Assembly (NCBI GenBank): GCA_963753105.1
Contig: CAVWBD010000001.1
Location: 1,178,001 to 1,242,000 of the forward strand
Direction: 5' to 3'
Origin: SZUA-36 sp963753105
GTDB taxonomy: Bacteria; Pseudomonadota; Gammaproteobacteria; Xanthomonadales; SZUA-36
Length of the DNA stretch: 64,000 bases
The notes under the pieces were generated by a model. That model ran no database searches and had not been told where the DNA came from. It worked only from the letters and a program-made list of their open reading frames with translations. The position numbers were made by a program, and so were the translations under genes. Of this stretch, positions 1 through 8,394 are shown in pieces. The first letter of the stretch is position 1, and the number at the start of each line of letters is the position of its first letter.

Positions 1-1073
1 ACCTGGTCGACCGGCCGGTGGACGAGGAGTCCATCCGCTGGGGCACCTGGCGTTTGCTGAAGGTTGACTACCTGGTCATCGGTCATGTCGCTGATGCGCC
101 GAACGGCAATGGTTATGACATCGTTTACCAGTTGTTCGATGTGCACAGCCAGGAAAAGTTGTTGTCTCAGATCACCACGGTTGGTTTTGGTGACCTGCGT
201 TTTGGCGCTCACCGGGTGGCGGATGCGATATACCACAAGCTGACGGGTGTACCCGGTGCATTCTCGACGCGCATTGCCTACATATCCGCCCAGGGTGATG
301 GTGATAACGCCATTTACCAGTTGTTCGTGGCGGATGCAGACGGTTTCAATCCGCAACCTGTTGTGGGATCACCGGAACCATTATTGTCGCCCAACTGGTC
401 ACCCGATGGATCGCAACTGGCCTATGTTTCCTTTGAAAAGGGAAACTCGGCCATCTATGTTCAGAATGTCGCCACCGGTCAGCGGGAGCTGGTATCAAGC
501 GGGAAGGGCATCAACGGCGCACCGGCGTTTTCTCCGGACGGGCGTTCAATGGCCCTGACGTTGTCCTATTCCGGTAACCCCGAAATCTACGTCCGGGACA
601 TGGCCAGCGGTCAGAAACGGCAACTGACACAGCACTGGGCCATCGATACCGAACCACTCTGGTCACCGGATGGAAAATGGATCTATTTCACCTCTGACCG
701 GGGTGGCAGGCCACAGATTTACAAGGTGGCAGCAGAGGGTGGAAAAGCGATGCGAATCACCCGTGAAGGTGATTACAACGCACGTGCCAGTATTTCACCC
801 GATGGAGGTAGAATTGCTGTAGCACATGGGCGGGGAAACGAGTATCGTATAGCAGTACAGGATTTGGATTCTGGGCGTATGCGCATCCTGACCCCTGGGG
901 TGCTCGACGAGTCGCCCAGTTTCGCGCCGAACGGCAGTATGATTCTCTATGCAACCCGCGAGGGCCAGAGGGGTGTGCTCTCGGCGGTTTCGGCTGACGG
1001 GAATGTTCGTCAGCGATTGATTTTGACTGAAGGTGACGTGAGAGAACCCGCGTGGTCTCCCGTTATCAGGTAA
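1..1073 (+). CDS. tolB: Tol-Pal system beta-propeller protein TolB (5' end cut by the window)
   Basis: Periplasmic component of the Tol-Pal envelope complex, which binds Pal and supports outer-membrane constriction at division. About 357 residues are present; the frame is open at the left edge, so the signal peptide and the first part of the N-terminal domain lie outside. The visible part begins in the alpha/beta domain and continues into repeated PD40/WD40-like blades, each with a WSPDG or FSPDG type motif (for example NWSPDGSQLAYVS and LWSPDGKWIYFTS). It is followed after 54 bases by pal and then cpoB on the same strand, the usual gene order. The identification rests on the blade motifs plus this context. 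Confidence 0.95.
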   Translation, partial: LVDRPVDEESIRWGTWRLLKVDYLVIGHVADAPNGNGYDIVYQLFDVHSQEKLLSQITTVGFGDLRFGAHRVADAIYHKLTGVPGAFSTRIAYISAQGDGDNAIYQLFVADADGFNPQPVVGSPEPLLSPNWSPDGSQLAYVSFEKGNSAIYVQNVATGQRELVSSGKGINGAPAFSPDGRSMALTLSYSGNPEIYVRDMASGQKRQLTQHWAIDTEPLWSPDGKWIYFTSDRGGRPQIYKVAAEGGKAMRITREGDYNARASISPDGGRIAVAHGRGNEYRIAVQDLDSGRMRILTPGVLDESPSFAPNGSMILYATREGQRGVLSAVSADGNVRQRLILTEGDVREPAWSPVIR

Positions 1074-1127
1074 ACTTGGCACAGAAACCGTTTAACGGTT
1101 CTAATTTGGAAAACTCTGGAGATAAAA

Positions 1128-1667
1128 ATGAAGACTACGTGGCGTTTTTTGCTTGCCCTATCAATCGCCGTGGCGATTTCGGCCTGTAAAACAACCGAAC
1201 CCGAAGCTGAGCCTGTTACCGAGCCGGAGCCTGCACCAGTGGTAGAAGAAGTCACTACCCAGGCAGCATTGGACCCGACCGATTACACCAACGCCCGGGC
1301 CGCCGAGCTCTTTGACAATCCCGAAAGCCTGCTGTCCAAGCGGGTAATCTACTTCGACTTCGACAAGTCGGACGTGAAATCGGAATACCGCGCCATCGTT
1401 GCTGCGCATGCGGCTTACGTTTCATCCCACCGCAGCGCGCGCGTAACGCTGGAAGGCCATGCGGACGAGCGTGGCACACGCGAATATAACCTCGGTCTCG
1501 GCGAACGTCGTGGCAACGCGGTTTCCGGTCTGCTGTCAGCCGCAGGTGCGATGGGCAGCCAGTTGGATACCGTCAGCTATGGTGAAGAGCGCCCGGTATG
1601 CCGGGTCAGCGATGAAAATTGCTGGTGGCAGAACCGTCGCGTGGAGATCGTTTACACCGCGAGGTAA
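1128..1667 (+). CDS. pal: Peptidoglycan-associated lipoprotein Pal
   Basis: Outer-membrane lipoprotein of the Tol-Pal complex that holds peptidoglycan through its OmpA-like domain. Of 179 residues, the first 20 form a lipoprotein signal ending in ISAC, with Cys20 as the expected lipidation site. A Glu/Pro-rich linker (EPEAEPVTEPEPAPVVEE) follows, then the OmpA C-terminal domain from about residue 70, with the YFDFDKSDV start and the peptidoglycan-binding stretch EGHADERGTREYN. The start is preceded by a TGGAGAT ribosome site. cpoB begins two bases after the stop, so the two are probably co-translated. Confidence 0.96.
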   Translation: MKTTWRFLLALSIAVAISACKTTEPEAEPVTEPEPAPVVEEVTTQAALDPTDYTNARAAELFDNPESLLSKRVIYFDFDKSDVKSEYRAIVAAHAAYVSSHRSARVTLEGHADERGTREYNLGLGERRGNAVSGLLSAAGAMGSQLDTVSYGEERPVCRVSDENCWWQNRRVEIVYTAR

Positions 1668-1669
1668 AC

Positions 1670-2503
1670 ATGTTTTTAAACCGTTCTAAGTTTGGTTTGA
1701 TGGCCAGCCTTGTGCTGGCCATCGCCGTTTCGACATCCGCAAATGCGCAGACCGATGACCGGCAGGCCATGATGGACCTGGTGATCCAGGTGCAGCAGCT
1801 GCAGGATGAAATCCGTATGCTCACGGGTATGCTGGAAGAGCAGGCCATGGAACTGGAAAACCTGGGCAACCGCCAGCGTGACCAGTACCTGGATCTTGAC
1901 CAGCGCATCACGGAACTGCGTAGCTCAACTCCGGCCCCGTCAGTGACGACCGGCGTTGTAACACCACAACCGGGCACTTATGCCGCGGCGGAGCAGGCCC
2001 AGCCCGTTGTACGTGAAGACGTACCCGAGGTCAGACCGGCACTGGTTGCCCCCTCAACGGTAAGCGGTATCGCAACACCGGATACCCAGGCCAGGGAGAT
2101 GGCGGCCTCACCGGAAGCCGAGAAGGCGCTTTACGACCAGGCTTTCCAGTCCCTGAAAGACATGAAGTACGCGGATGCGGCACAGCAGTTCCAGGCTTTT
2201 CTGGACCAGTATCCCGCGAGTGAGTATTCAGACAATGCGCAATACTGGCTGGGTGAGTCGTACTACGTAACCCGTAATTACGAAATTGCCCTGGAGGCTT
2301 TCCAGACCCTGCTGACCCGGTATCCGGACAGTCCCAAGATAGCCGATGGCCTGTTGAAAATCGGTTATACCCACTACGAGTTGAAACAGTGGGACCAGGC
2401 CCGTGCCGCGCTGGTGCAGGTGCAGGATCAATACCCCGATACGACCAACGCCAGGCTGGCCGGCAGCCGCCTGCGCAGCATGAAGGTAGAAGGCCACTTC
2501 TGA
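1670..2503 (+). CDS. cpoB: Cell division coordinator CpoB (YbgF-type)
   Basis: Periplasmic protein that links Tol-Pal function with peptidoglycan synthesis at the division site. I chose the ATG at 1670, two bases after the pal stop and behind a GAGGT site; a start 17 codons earlier would overlap pal and lacks a signal peptide. From 1670 the protein has 277 residues: a signal peptide ending near SANA-Q, a Gln-rich coiled coil (QVQQLQDEIRMLTGMLEEQAM region) for trimerisation, a Pro/Ala/Val linker, and C-terminal TPRs (YDQAFQSLKDMKYADAAQQF, YWLGESYYVTRNYEIALEAF). All match the family. Confidence 0.93.
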   Translation: MFLNRSKFGLMASLVLAIAVSTSANAQTDDRQAMMDLVIQVQQLQDEIRMLTGMLEEQAMELENLGNRQRDQYLDLDQRITELRSSTPAPSVTTGVVTPQPGTYAAAEQAQPVVREDVPEVRPALVAPSTVSGIATPDTQAREMAASPEAEKALYDQAFQSLKDMKYADAAQQFQAFLDQYPASEYSDNAQYWLGESYYVTRNYEIALEAFQTLLTRYPDSPKIADGLLKIGYTHYELKQWDQARAALVQVQDQYPDTTNARLAGSRLRSMKVEGHF

Positions 2504-2521
2504 ACCGAACCTGTGGTGGCC

Positions 2522-2815
2522 CCTGCAGGAGGGACCAGCTTTGCTGCTCGCGAATGAACCGGCAAAGGAGCACCCTGTAGGAGGGACCAGCTTTGCTGGT
2601 CGCGAATAAACTGGCAAAGGAGCACCCTGTAGGAGGGACCAGCTTCGCTGGTCGCGAATAAACTGGCAAAGGAGCACCCTGTAGGAGGGACCAGCTTTGC
2701 TGGTCGCGAATAAACTGGCAAAGGAGCACCCTGTAGGAGGGACCAGCTTCGCTGGTCGCGAATAAACTGGCAAAGGAGCACCCTGTAGGAGGGACCAGCT
2801 TCGCTGGTCGCGATT
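2522..2815 (+). repeat. Six tandem copies of a 52-bp REP-like palindromic unit
   Basis: Copies start at 2522, 2574, 2626, 2678, 2730 and 2782, exactly 52 bases apart. Each holds the core GTAGGAGGGACCAGC, a short TTT/TTC loop and GCTGGTC followed by GCGA, so the palindrome is GACCAGC-TTY-GCTGGTC. The GTAGGAG lead-in is the one seen in REP sequences of Pseudomonas and relatives that are moved by RAYT transposases; no RAYT gene is in this window. The first copy is the most divergent (CTGCAGG, GCTGCTCG, AATGAACC) and the last lacks the trailing spacer. The array fills the gap between cpoB and queE and may also stop transcription. Apparent reading frames across it are repeat artefacts. Confidence 0.9.
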
Positions 2816-2834
2816 AATCCCTTAAAATACCCCC

Positions 2835-3512
2835 ATGTCTTCAAACACCGCACAATCCACCGACTCCCGCGAGGGCATGCTAAAGATCACCGAGATTTTC
2901 CATTCCCTGCAGGGTGAGGCGCGTGATGCCGGCCGGCCGACGGTGTTCATCCGCTTGACGGGTTGCCCGCTACGCTGCACATACTGCGACAGCGAATACG
3001 CCTTTTACGGCGGTGAATGGATGCACATCGACCAGATCATGGAACAGGTGGCGGAGCACGGCACGCGATACGTGTGCGTAACCGGTGGCGAGCCCTTGGC
3101 GCAGAAACGCTGCATGGAGTTGCTTGATCGTTTGTGTGATGCGGACTACCGGGTTTCCCTGGAGACCAGCGGCGCGATGGATGTCTCAAGGGTTGATTTG
3201 CGCGTAAGCCGTGTACTCGACCTCAAGACGCCGGATTCAGGTGAGCTTGAACGCAACCTGTGGCCCAACCTTGAGGTGCTGACCCCGCACGACCAGGTCA
3301 AGTTCGTGATCTGCTCCAGAGGGGATTACGAATGGGCCCGCGCGGAAATCCGCTCCCGTGACATGGAACATGATCTGGATATTCTGTTGTCACCGGCCTG
3401 GGGTGAGCTCGATGCCGCTGAACTGGCTGCCTGGGTACTGGAAGACCGGCTGAATGTCAGGGTACAGTTACAACTGCATAAGATCCTGTGGGGCGATGTG
3501 CAGGGGAAATAG
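2835..3512 (+). CDS. queE: 7-carboxy-7-deazaguanine synthase QueE (radical SAM)
   Basis: Converts 6-carboxytetrahydropterin to 7-carboxy-7-deazaguanine in the queuosine/preQ0 pathway. The 225-residue protein has the radical-SAM cluster motif CPLRCTYC (Cys44, Cys48, Cys51), the QueE N-terminal signature FHSLQGEA, and the VTGGEPL stretch. No convincing ribosome site lies before the ATG at 2835; an in-frame ATG at 2877 (MLKITEIF), close behind GCGAGGG, would give a 211-residue protein that matches many homologues and may be the true start. queC follows after three bases, so the two form a biosynthetic pair. Confidence 0.93.
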   Translation: MSSNTAQSTDSREGMLKITEIFHSLQGEARDAGRPTVFIRLTGCPLRCTYCDSEYAFYGGEWMHIDQIMEQVAEHGTRYVCVTGGEPLAQKRCMELLDRLCDADYRVSLETSGAMDVSRVDLRVSRVLDLKTPDSGELERNLWPNLEVLTPHDQVKFVICSRGDYEWARAEIRSRDMEHDLDILLSPAWGELDAAELAAWVLEDRLNVRVQLQLHKILWGDVQGK

Positions 3513-3515
3513 GGT

Positions 3516-4199
3516 ATGAATACATCCGTTAACAAAAAGGCTGTTGTATTGCTGTCCGGGGGGCTGGATTCGGCCACCGTGCTGGCGATTGCACGCAATC
3601 GTGGTTACGACTGTTACGCCCTGAGCCTGGATTATGGACAGCGGCACCGCTCGGAACTCGAAGCTGCAGCAAGGGTGGCGCAATCCATGTCGGCCGGATT
3701 GAAAACGATACAGCTGGACCTGCGGGCCTTCGGTGGTTCAGCGCTGACCGATGATATCGATGTGCCCGAGGAAGAAGGCGAGGGTATCCCGGTAACCTAC
3801 GTGCCGGCGCGCAATACCATCATGCTGTCACTGGCGCTGGCCTGGGCGGAAGTACTGGGCGCCAACGACATTTTCATCGGTGTCAACGCAGTGGATTATT
3901 CGGGCTACCCGGATTGCCGGCCCGAGTTCATCAATGCCTATGAGGAAATGGCCAACCTGGCGACAAAAGCAGCGGTGGTAGGCAACCAGTTGGCCATACA
4001 CACGCCGCTGATTGATCTGAGCAAAGCGGACATCATCAAGCAGGGTACCGAACTGGGTGTTGATTACGCCTTGACCGTTTCCTGTTACCAGGCAGACGAA
4101 CAAGGCCGGGCCTGCGGTGTGTGTGATTCCTGCCGAATCAGGGCGGCCGGTTTCGAATCGGCTGGCATCCCCGATCCGACTCGTTATAAATCTGCCTGA
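3516..4199 (+). CDS. queC: 7-cyano-7-deazaguanine synthase QueC
   Basis: ATP-dependent enzyme that turns 7-carboxy-7-deazaguanine into preQ0. The 227-residue protein has the PP-loop SGGLDS at residues 14-19, the YVPARNTIML and GYPDCRPEF stretches typical of QueC, and the C-terminal zinc-binding cysteines in SCYQADEQGRACGVCDSC. It directly follows queE with a three-base gap. The usual family length and all key residues are present. Confidence 0.96.
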   Translation: MNTSVNKKAVVLLSGGLDSATVLAIARNRGYDCYALSLDYGQRHRSELEAAARVAQSMSAGLKTIQLDLRAFGGSALTDDIDVPEEEGEGIPVTYVPARNTIMLSLALAWAEVLGANDIFIGVNAVDYSGYPDCRPEFINAYEEMANLATKAAVVGNQLAIHTPLIDLSKADIIKQGTELGVDYALTVSCYQADEQGRACGVCDSCRIRAAGFESAGIPDPTRYKSA

Positions 4200-4269
4200 T
4201 TTTTCCAGTTTTTCTTGAGTACAGCGCTGTTTTCAAATAAAATGCCGCGCTCCTCGAGTGACCCCATGT

Positions 4270-4345
4270 GGGCCGTTAGCTCAGTTGGTAGAGCACCGGA
4301 CTTTTAATCCGATGGTCGTTGGTTCGAATCCAACACGGCCCACCA
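4270..4345 (+). tRNA. tRNA-Lys (anticodon TTT), CCA encoded
   Basis: A complete cloverleaf can be read: acceptor stem GGGCCGT with ACGGCCC, D-arm GCTCAGTTGGTAGAGC, anticodon loop CTTTTAA (anticodon TTT), T-arm with GGTTCGAATCC, and 3' CCA present in the DNA. It is nearly identical to the E. coli tRNA-Lys. The outermost pair of the anticodon stem is a C-A mismatch (CCGGA against TCCGA). tRNA genes are frequent integration points, and the sequence right after it is unusually AT-rich. Confidence 0.96.
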
Positions 4346-4363
4346 ATTTTTCAATGCCACAGT

Positions 4364-4415
4364 TTTACTCTGGCACTTGACTCTGACCCCAATTATTACT
4401 GACCCCAATTATTAC
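4364..4415. repeat. Direct repeat copy 1 (CTCTGACCCC-type) with a 16-bp tandem duplication
   Basis: Positions 4364-4397 match 5861-5894 at 31 of 34 bases in the same orientation. The right half is also duplicated in tandem: TGACCCCAATTATTAC occurs at 4384-4399 and again at 4400-4415. The TTA that forms the stop codon of the leftward serine hydrolase gene (4412-4414) lies inside this second unit. The core GGCACTTGACTCTGACCCC recurs in part at 56166. Confidence 0.85.
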
Positions 4416-5767
4416 TTTGTTTTCTCAGCAAACTCGGGCTCACCACCTTGATATATTACCGTGATACCCATTATCGTATTGATGTCATTTCTCACAATTT
4501 CAATTCTGAGATCATCGTCCTTAAGAAAGAATTTTGTTTCCGATTCGGCAAAAAGAACCATGGTGGAATAGGGAGAAATAAGTTTTAAAGTATTGTTTTC
4601 CAATACAATATCAATAGACATTTTAAATGACTCTATTGAATATGACCCCGCATAGGATGAAAGAATTTCAGGAGAAACCTCAATTACTTTAATGGACTCA
4701 GGATCATAAGATCTCCCGGACATAATTCGAAGAACTTCACTTCCGCCATCAAGATATTCTTTTACCACTTTTGAATAAACTTCCTCCCCGCGATCACCAT
4801 TTGTAAATACGATTATTCCATTTTTTGATTCCGGGAGCAGAATAGCAATGGTTGAAATCCCCCACTCACCTCCTTCGTGAACCAATGCGTATTCATCGTT
4901 TGGCAAGTTCCTTACAATTTGCCATCCTAAACCTTGATCATAGTCCTTTTTAATATTTATCTGGGTTGATGTCATATCGTTAAACAAACTGTCTGACAAA
5001 CCAGAGTGATTCATGACATAAATTCCAAAAGCGGCAAAGTCCTTGATAGTAGTAAGGAGTCCACTTGCTGAAGAGACTTGCATACATCCCTGGTTATTAT
5101 ATTCTTCACCCTCTGCATTGTGCCTGTATGCAAACCTGGCTTTTTCTTGTTCATTGCCCCACTTAAATTTGGTACTTGACATATTTTGAGGTTTGAATAA
5201 CACGGAATCAGAGATGTCCTCAAAGGACTTGTTCAGTTTGTTTTCTATTGCTTTTCGCAAATATTCAAATCCTTCACCGGAATAATTATATTTTGTTCCC
5301 GGTTTAAATAAGAATTCGAGTTTTTTTGAATCAAGATCAGAACGCCAATTGGGTAATCCAGACTGGTGGCTTAAAACATGACGGGTTGTTAATAACTTAT
5401 GCCTTTCATCATCTGCAATATCCGGATCAACCCAATAAATATGCAAAGGTTCATCCAAATCCCATTGTCCAGTTTCAACCAATTTCAATACTACAATTGT
5501 TGTTATTGTCTTCGTAACAGAAGCAATCGTAAAAATTGAATTATCTACGGCAGGTATACCCTTACGCAGTTCCCCAAAAACCTCATGATCAAATAGTTTT
5601 CCGTCATTGATCAGCCCAATGCCAACAGCTGGCACATTATATTCAGGTAACCATTCCAGAATATCATTCCCTTTTTCGCGAAGAATACTGTTCTGGTGGG
5701 CAATGATATCTACTGAATGGAGAGATAGTATGATGAGTCCAAGAGACACTATTTCTTTAGGTTTCAT
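4412..5767 (-). CDS. Secreted serine hydrolase of the class C beta-lactamase / DD-peptidase fold
   Basis: A 451-residue protein with an N-terminal signal peptide (MKPKEIVSLGLIILSLHSVDIIAH). The active-site SxxK tetrad is Ser83-Val-Thr-Lys86 (in FTIASVTKTITT); YSG at about 162 takes the place of the YxN motif, and VHEGGEWG may supply the HxG element. This matches the PF00144 family of penicillin-binding-like esterases and peptidases; the substrate is unknown. A C-terminal lipocalin-like extension (SYAGSYSIESFKMSIDIVL onward) is common in the family. The gene is visibly richer in A+T than its neighbours and sits between two copies of a direct repeat, so it was probably acquired. Confidence 0.85.
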   Translation of the reverse strand: MKPKEIVSLGLIILSLHSVDIIAHQNSILREKGNDILEWLPEYNVPAVGIGLINDGKLFDHEVFGELRKGIPAVDNSIFTIASVTKTITTIVVLKLVETGQWDLDEPLHIYWVDPDIADDERHKLLTTRHVLSHQSGLPNWRSDLDSKKLEFLFKPGTKYNYSGEGFEYLRKAIENKLNKSFEDISDSVLFKPQNMSSTKFKWGNEQEKARFAYRHNAEGEEYNNQGCMQVSSASGLLTTIKDFAAFGIYVMNHSGLSDSLFNDMTSTQINIKKDYDQGLGWQIVRNLPNDEYALVHEGGEWGISTIAILLPESKNGIIVFTNGDRGEEVYSKVVKEYLDGGSEVLRIMSGRSYDPESIKVIEVSPEILSSYAGSYSIESFKMSIDIVLENNTLKLISPYSTMVLFAESETKFFLKDDDLRIEIVRNDINTIMGITVIYQGGEPEFAEKTK

Positions 5768-5860
5768 GTGATGAGGTTTTGTTGTTAGAGTTTCACCAAT
5801 GACGGAATCATGTTCTCAATTGTTACATTGTCATAGCTAATTGTTGGATTGTGTCGTTGG

Positions 5861-5894
5861 TTTACTCTGGCACTTCAATCTGACCCCAACTATT
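5861..5894. repeat. Direct repeat copy 2 (CTCTGACCCC-type)
   Basis: TTTACTCTGGCACTT followed by CAATCTGACCCCAACTATT; same orientation as copy 1 at 4364 with three substitutions in 34 bases. The stop codon of the leftward DUF4386 gene (CTA on the plus strand, 5890-5892) falls inside it. The two copies bracket the AT-rich serine hydrolase gene. Confidence 0.85.
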
Positions 5895-6585
5895 TGGACG
5901 TCTCACCGGGTGGTGTTCTCGCACCCACAATCACCAGCCAGAAGATTATCGGCAGTTCCAGCATCTCAAGTCCCGTAATGATCGGGGACAGTGCAGCCTT
6001 GTATTGCGGCAAGAGCAAGAACGTAAAATTGCTCATCAGATAGGCAAAGGCTGCCAACCAGAGAGAAACACCGATGATCTTTGGTATGAAGCCGGATCGA
6101 TAAACGAGCACACCCATCGGAATCAGCCAAAGCCCCCAGAATATCTGGATGATCTGAATGCCGTGACTCTGTAAACGAACAAACAGATATGCGAGGCCTT
6201 CCAGCTGTGATGGGTCGAATGCGGATAAGAAATCAGGTCTGCTCAGAATGAGTAGAACCGCGAGTTCATTGAAAGAGTTGGCAAACGTTGCGGCGACAGC
6301 AATCACGACGAATGCGACCATCAGCGCCGCCTGGCTTTCGCTGACCTCCTTGAACAGCCTGTACAGGGCCAGGGCCACGAGCAAATAGATCAAGCTGGAC
6401 AGGAGCCCGACGTAAATACCTGACCGGTATAACAGCTCCGAGGCCTCGATGTTCTGAATGGTCGCCGCAGCGTCTCCGGAAACGATCAGCGTAGAAGGAA
6501 CATAGAAAAGACTGAAGATGCTGGTCGGGACTCCCAGCAGATACAACAGCCCTGCAGCTCTTGCTTGTTTCTTTTTAGAAGTCAT
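5890..6585 (-). CDS. DUF4386 family membrane protein
   Basis: A 231-residue, very hydrophobic protein with about six membrane helices (AAGLLYLLGVPTSIFSLFYV, IYVGLLSSLIYLLVALALY, ALMVAFVVIAVAATFANSF, IIQIFWGLWLIPMGVLVYRS, IIGVSLWLAAFAYLMSNFTF, LELPIIFWLVIVGA). The pattern, including the Q-SHGIQI-Q-FWGLWLIP-G segment, is that of DUF4386 proteins of unknown function. I placed the start at 6585 (MTSKKKQ), which has an AGGGGTG ribosome site eight bases upstream; a start 10 codons earlier is less likely. Its stop codon lies inside direct repeat copy 2. Confidence 0.8.
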   Translation of the reverse strand: MTSKKKQARAAGLLYLLGVPTSIFSLFYVPSTLIVSGDAAATIQNIEASELLYRSGIYVGLLSSLIYLLVALALYRLFKEVSESQAALMVAFVVIAVAATFANSFNELAVLLILSRPDFLSAFDPSQLEGLAYLFVRLQSHGIQIIQIFWGLWLIPMGVLVYRSGFIPKIIGVSLWLAAFAYLMSNFTFLLLPQYKAALSPIITGLEMLELPIIFWLVIVGARTPPGETSK

Positions 6586-6715
6586 GTCACACCCCTGAAT
6601 TGTTGAGGTCCGCATCGTGGGAAACTGGCCGCTAAAAGCATACTCGTTTTTTTGCAGGACACAAACGGATGGCCTGTCATTGGCCGAATGGTTTGGCCCG
6701 GATATTTCGATGTAT

Positions 6716-8188
6716 TCAATCCTTTTGGGTCAATTGAAGCGCCGCATCGAGAATTTCATCTTCCTGGGTAAAGGGGTCATCACTGACCCTGTGATCAGGA
6801 ATGACACCCCGTATGCGCGGATCACCGCTGGGGCGTACCATGCAAGCCTTTGGGAAGATGACACCCATGTTTGTGTTGGGCAGCTCAAATGTATGGATGG
6901 CTCCGCACGAAGAAGGTGTGTCGGCGGTCTCCTCTCCCACGAGGACTCCAAATTCGTAATCCTGCACAATGGCTGCAACTGCCGTGGCGTTGGAAAAACT
7001 GAAACGGTCAACCAGGGTTATGACCTCTCCTTTAAAAGCAAGGTCATCGGTTCTTGGCTGTGTCGTGCCGAGTTCAATCTCGAACCGGGTTCCGTCTTCA
7101 AGGGTCATGATCTTGTGCTTCATGTCCGCAAGTTCGGGCATATCCACGTCCTTCCAAAAGGACTTGGTGACCTGGCTGGTCCGGACACTGAATTTTGACG
7201 CAATCTGGAAAGGCTTATCTGCAAAATAGGCGATCATTGGATCACTGAAGGAGTTATCGCCGCCATAATTTCCGCGCAGATCAAGAATTAAATATTGTGG
7301 TTTCTTGCTGGCAATCTCGATAAATGCAGAATCGATGAAATCCAGGAACTCTTCATTATTGAAGGCTTCATGCGTGGATATGTCATGTGACTCGGCATTG
7401 AGAAAAACGCCCGGACGTAAGTAGGCAACATCGCCAATGAATTCAAAAGTTCTTCCGCTTTTCATGAACGATGGTGCCCCTCCAGCCTGTGTTCTTTCCT
7501 GGAGTTGCTCGAGAGTCAGTCCTTCAACCTCGGTGGTGATTTCCTCCCCGCCTGGTTTCTTGATGCGAAGCGTGCCTGAAGGAAACTCACCAAAGACATA
7601 CCACCAATTACGCTTAAACGACCCGGTTTCCAGAAGGGTCCGTTTGGCATATTGGCTTTCACCTTGTTGATAGGCATATATCTCCTCGAGCAGTTGGTGG
7701 ATGCCAGTTTCATTGATTGCCAGGATTTCATCACCGGCTTCAACCTGCCCGTTATCAGACCAATTTGCCGATAACAGCACCTTCCCCTCCCAAAAACTGA
7801 TTTCGAAGGGAATGAATCGTCCGCCATTCTCATGAAACTGCTTGTACGCTTCGGATGGAAAATAGGAAGTACAGTGCGTAAACCCCGCAAGAGACACAAA
7901 CGGCTCGAACAGGCGACTGATCTCAAGATAGGTCATCGGGCCGGTAATTGAGTTCATGACCTGCTCGAAAGCACGGTCGTAGTCAGCTTTAGTGGTGTTG
8001 AGGAACAGGTCGTAACTACTGATCTGAAGTGTCTCGTAGAGAAAGGCAAGATCTTCGCGCACGGTCTCTGCAGAATAGACAACTGGCTCATTGGAAGGCA
8101 GACTCTCCGCCCCATTTGTCGTTATTGGATGTATAAACAGGAATATCAGGACCAGCGCTAACGGAATTTTAGCTACAAAACGATTCAT
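6716..8188 (-). CDS. S41-family (C-terminal-processing-like) serine peptidase
   Basis: A 490-residue secreted protein with a signal peptide ending near TTNG-AES. A PDZ-like middle region (VEAGDEILAINETGI) precedes the S41 catalytic domain, where YLILDLRGNYGGDNSFS and the nucleophile segment VDRFSFSNATAVAA are recognisable; the serine of FSN is the likely nucleophile. The later GEETADTPSSCGA region and the C-terminal GVIPDHRV also fit tricorn-like S41 peptidases that carry VRPSGD..IRGVIPD ends. The target is unknown. It is transcribed leftward, upstream of the DUF4386 gene, with a gap of about 130 bases. Confidence 0.85.
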   Translation of the reverse strand: MNRFVAKIPLALVLIFLFIHPITTNGAESLPSNEPVVYSAETVREDLAFLYETLQISSYDLFLNTTKADYDRAFEQVMNSITGPMTYLEISRLFEPFVSLAGFTHCTSYFPSEAYKQFHENGGRFIPFEISFWEGKVLLSANWSDNGQVEAGDEILAINETGIHQLLEEIYAYQQGESQYAKRTLLETGSFKRNWWYVFGEFPSGTLRIKKPGGEEITTEVEGLTLEQLQERTQAGGAPSFMKSGRTFEFIGDVAYLRPGVFLNAESHDISTHEAFNNEEFLDFIDSAFIEIASKKPQYLILDLRGNYGGDNSFSDPMIAYFADKPFQIASKFSVRTSQVTKSFWKDVDMPELADMKHKIMTLEDGTRFEIELGTTQPRTDDLAFKGEVITLVDRFSFSNATAVAAIVQDYEFGVLVGEETADTPSSCGAIHTFELPNTNMGVIFPKACMVRPSGDPRIRGVIPDHRVSDDPFTQEDEILDAALQLTQKD

Positions 8189-8394
8189 CGTGGGAACTCC
8201 CTGTGCATGGAAACGGCGTGTATGGAAGCAACACGTAGGACAGGGTGCATTTGTTACACAGAAAGCAGCATCTTCCCCCTCTTATTAGAGCCTGGATGTT
8301 GCATCGACCGATTGAAATCACACGGACACGTTCTAAAAAGACAAACACCGCAAGTGCCTGATCCCTGAACTGTGCTTTGAATAAACCCGAACCG

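Noticed and set aside
2522..2815. CRISPR array at the regularly spaced repeats
   Set aside because: The unit is 52 bp with no variable spacers between repeats, and no cas genes are present; it is a REP-like tandem array.
2031..2853. Minus-strand open frames of 141-232 codons with repeated protein motifs
   Set aside because: They are translations of the six 52-bp REP-like units and of the antisense of cpoB; no independent evidence of coding.
4270..4345. tRNA-Lys as the attachment site of a genomic island
   Set aside because: I could not find a second copy of the tRNA 3' end within the window and no integrase gene is present, although the following gene is AT-rich.
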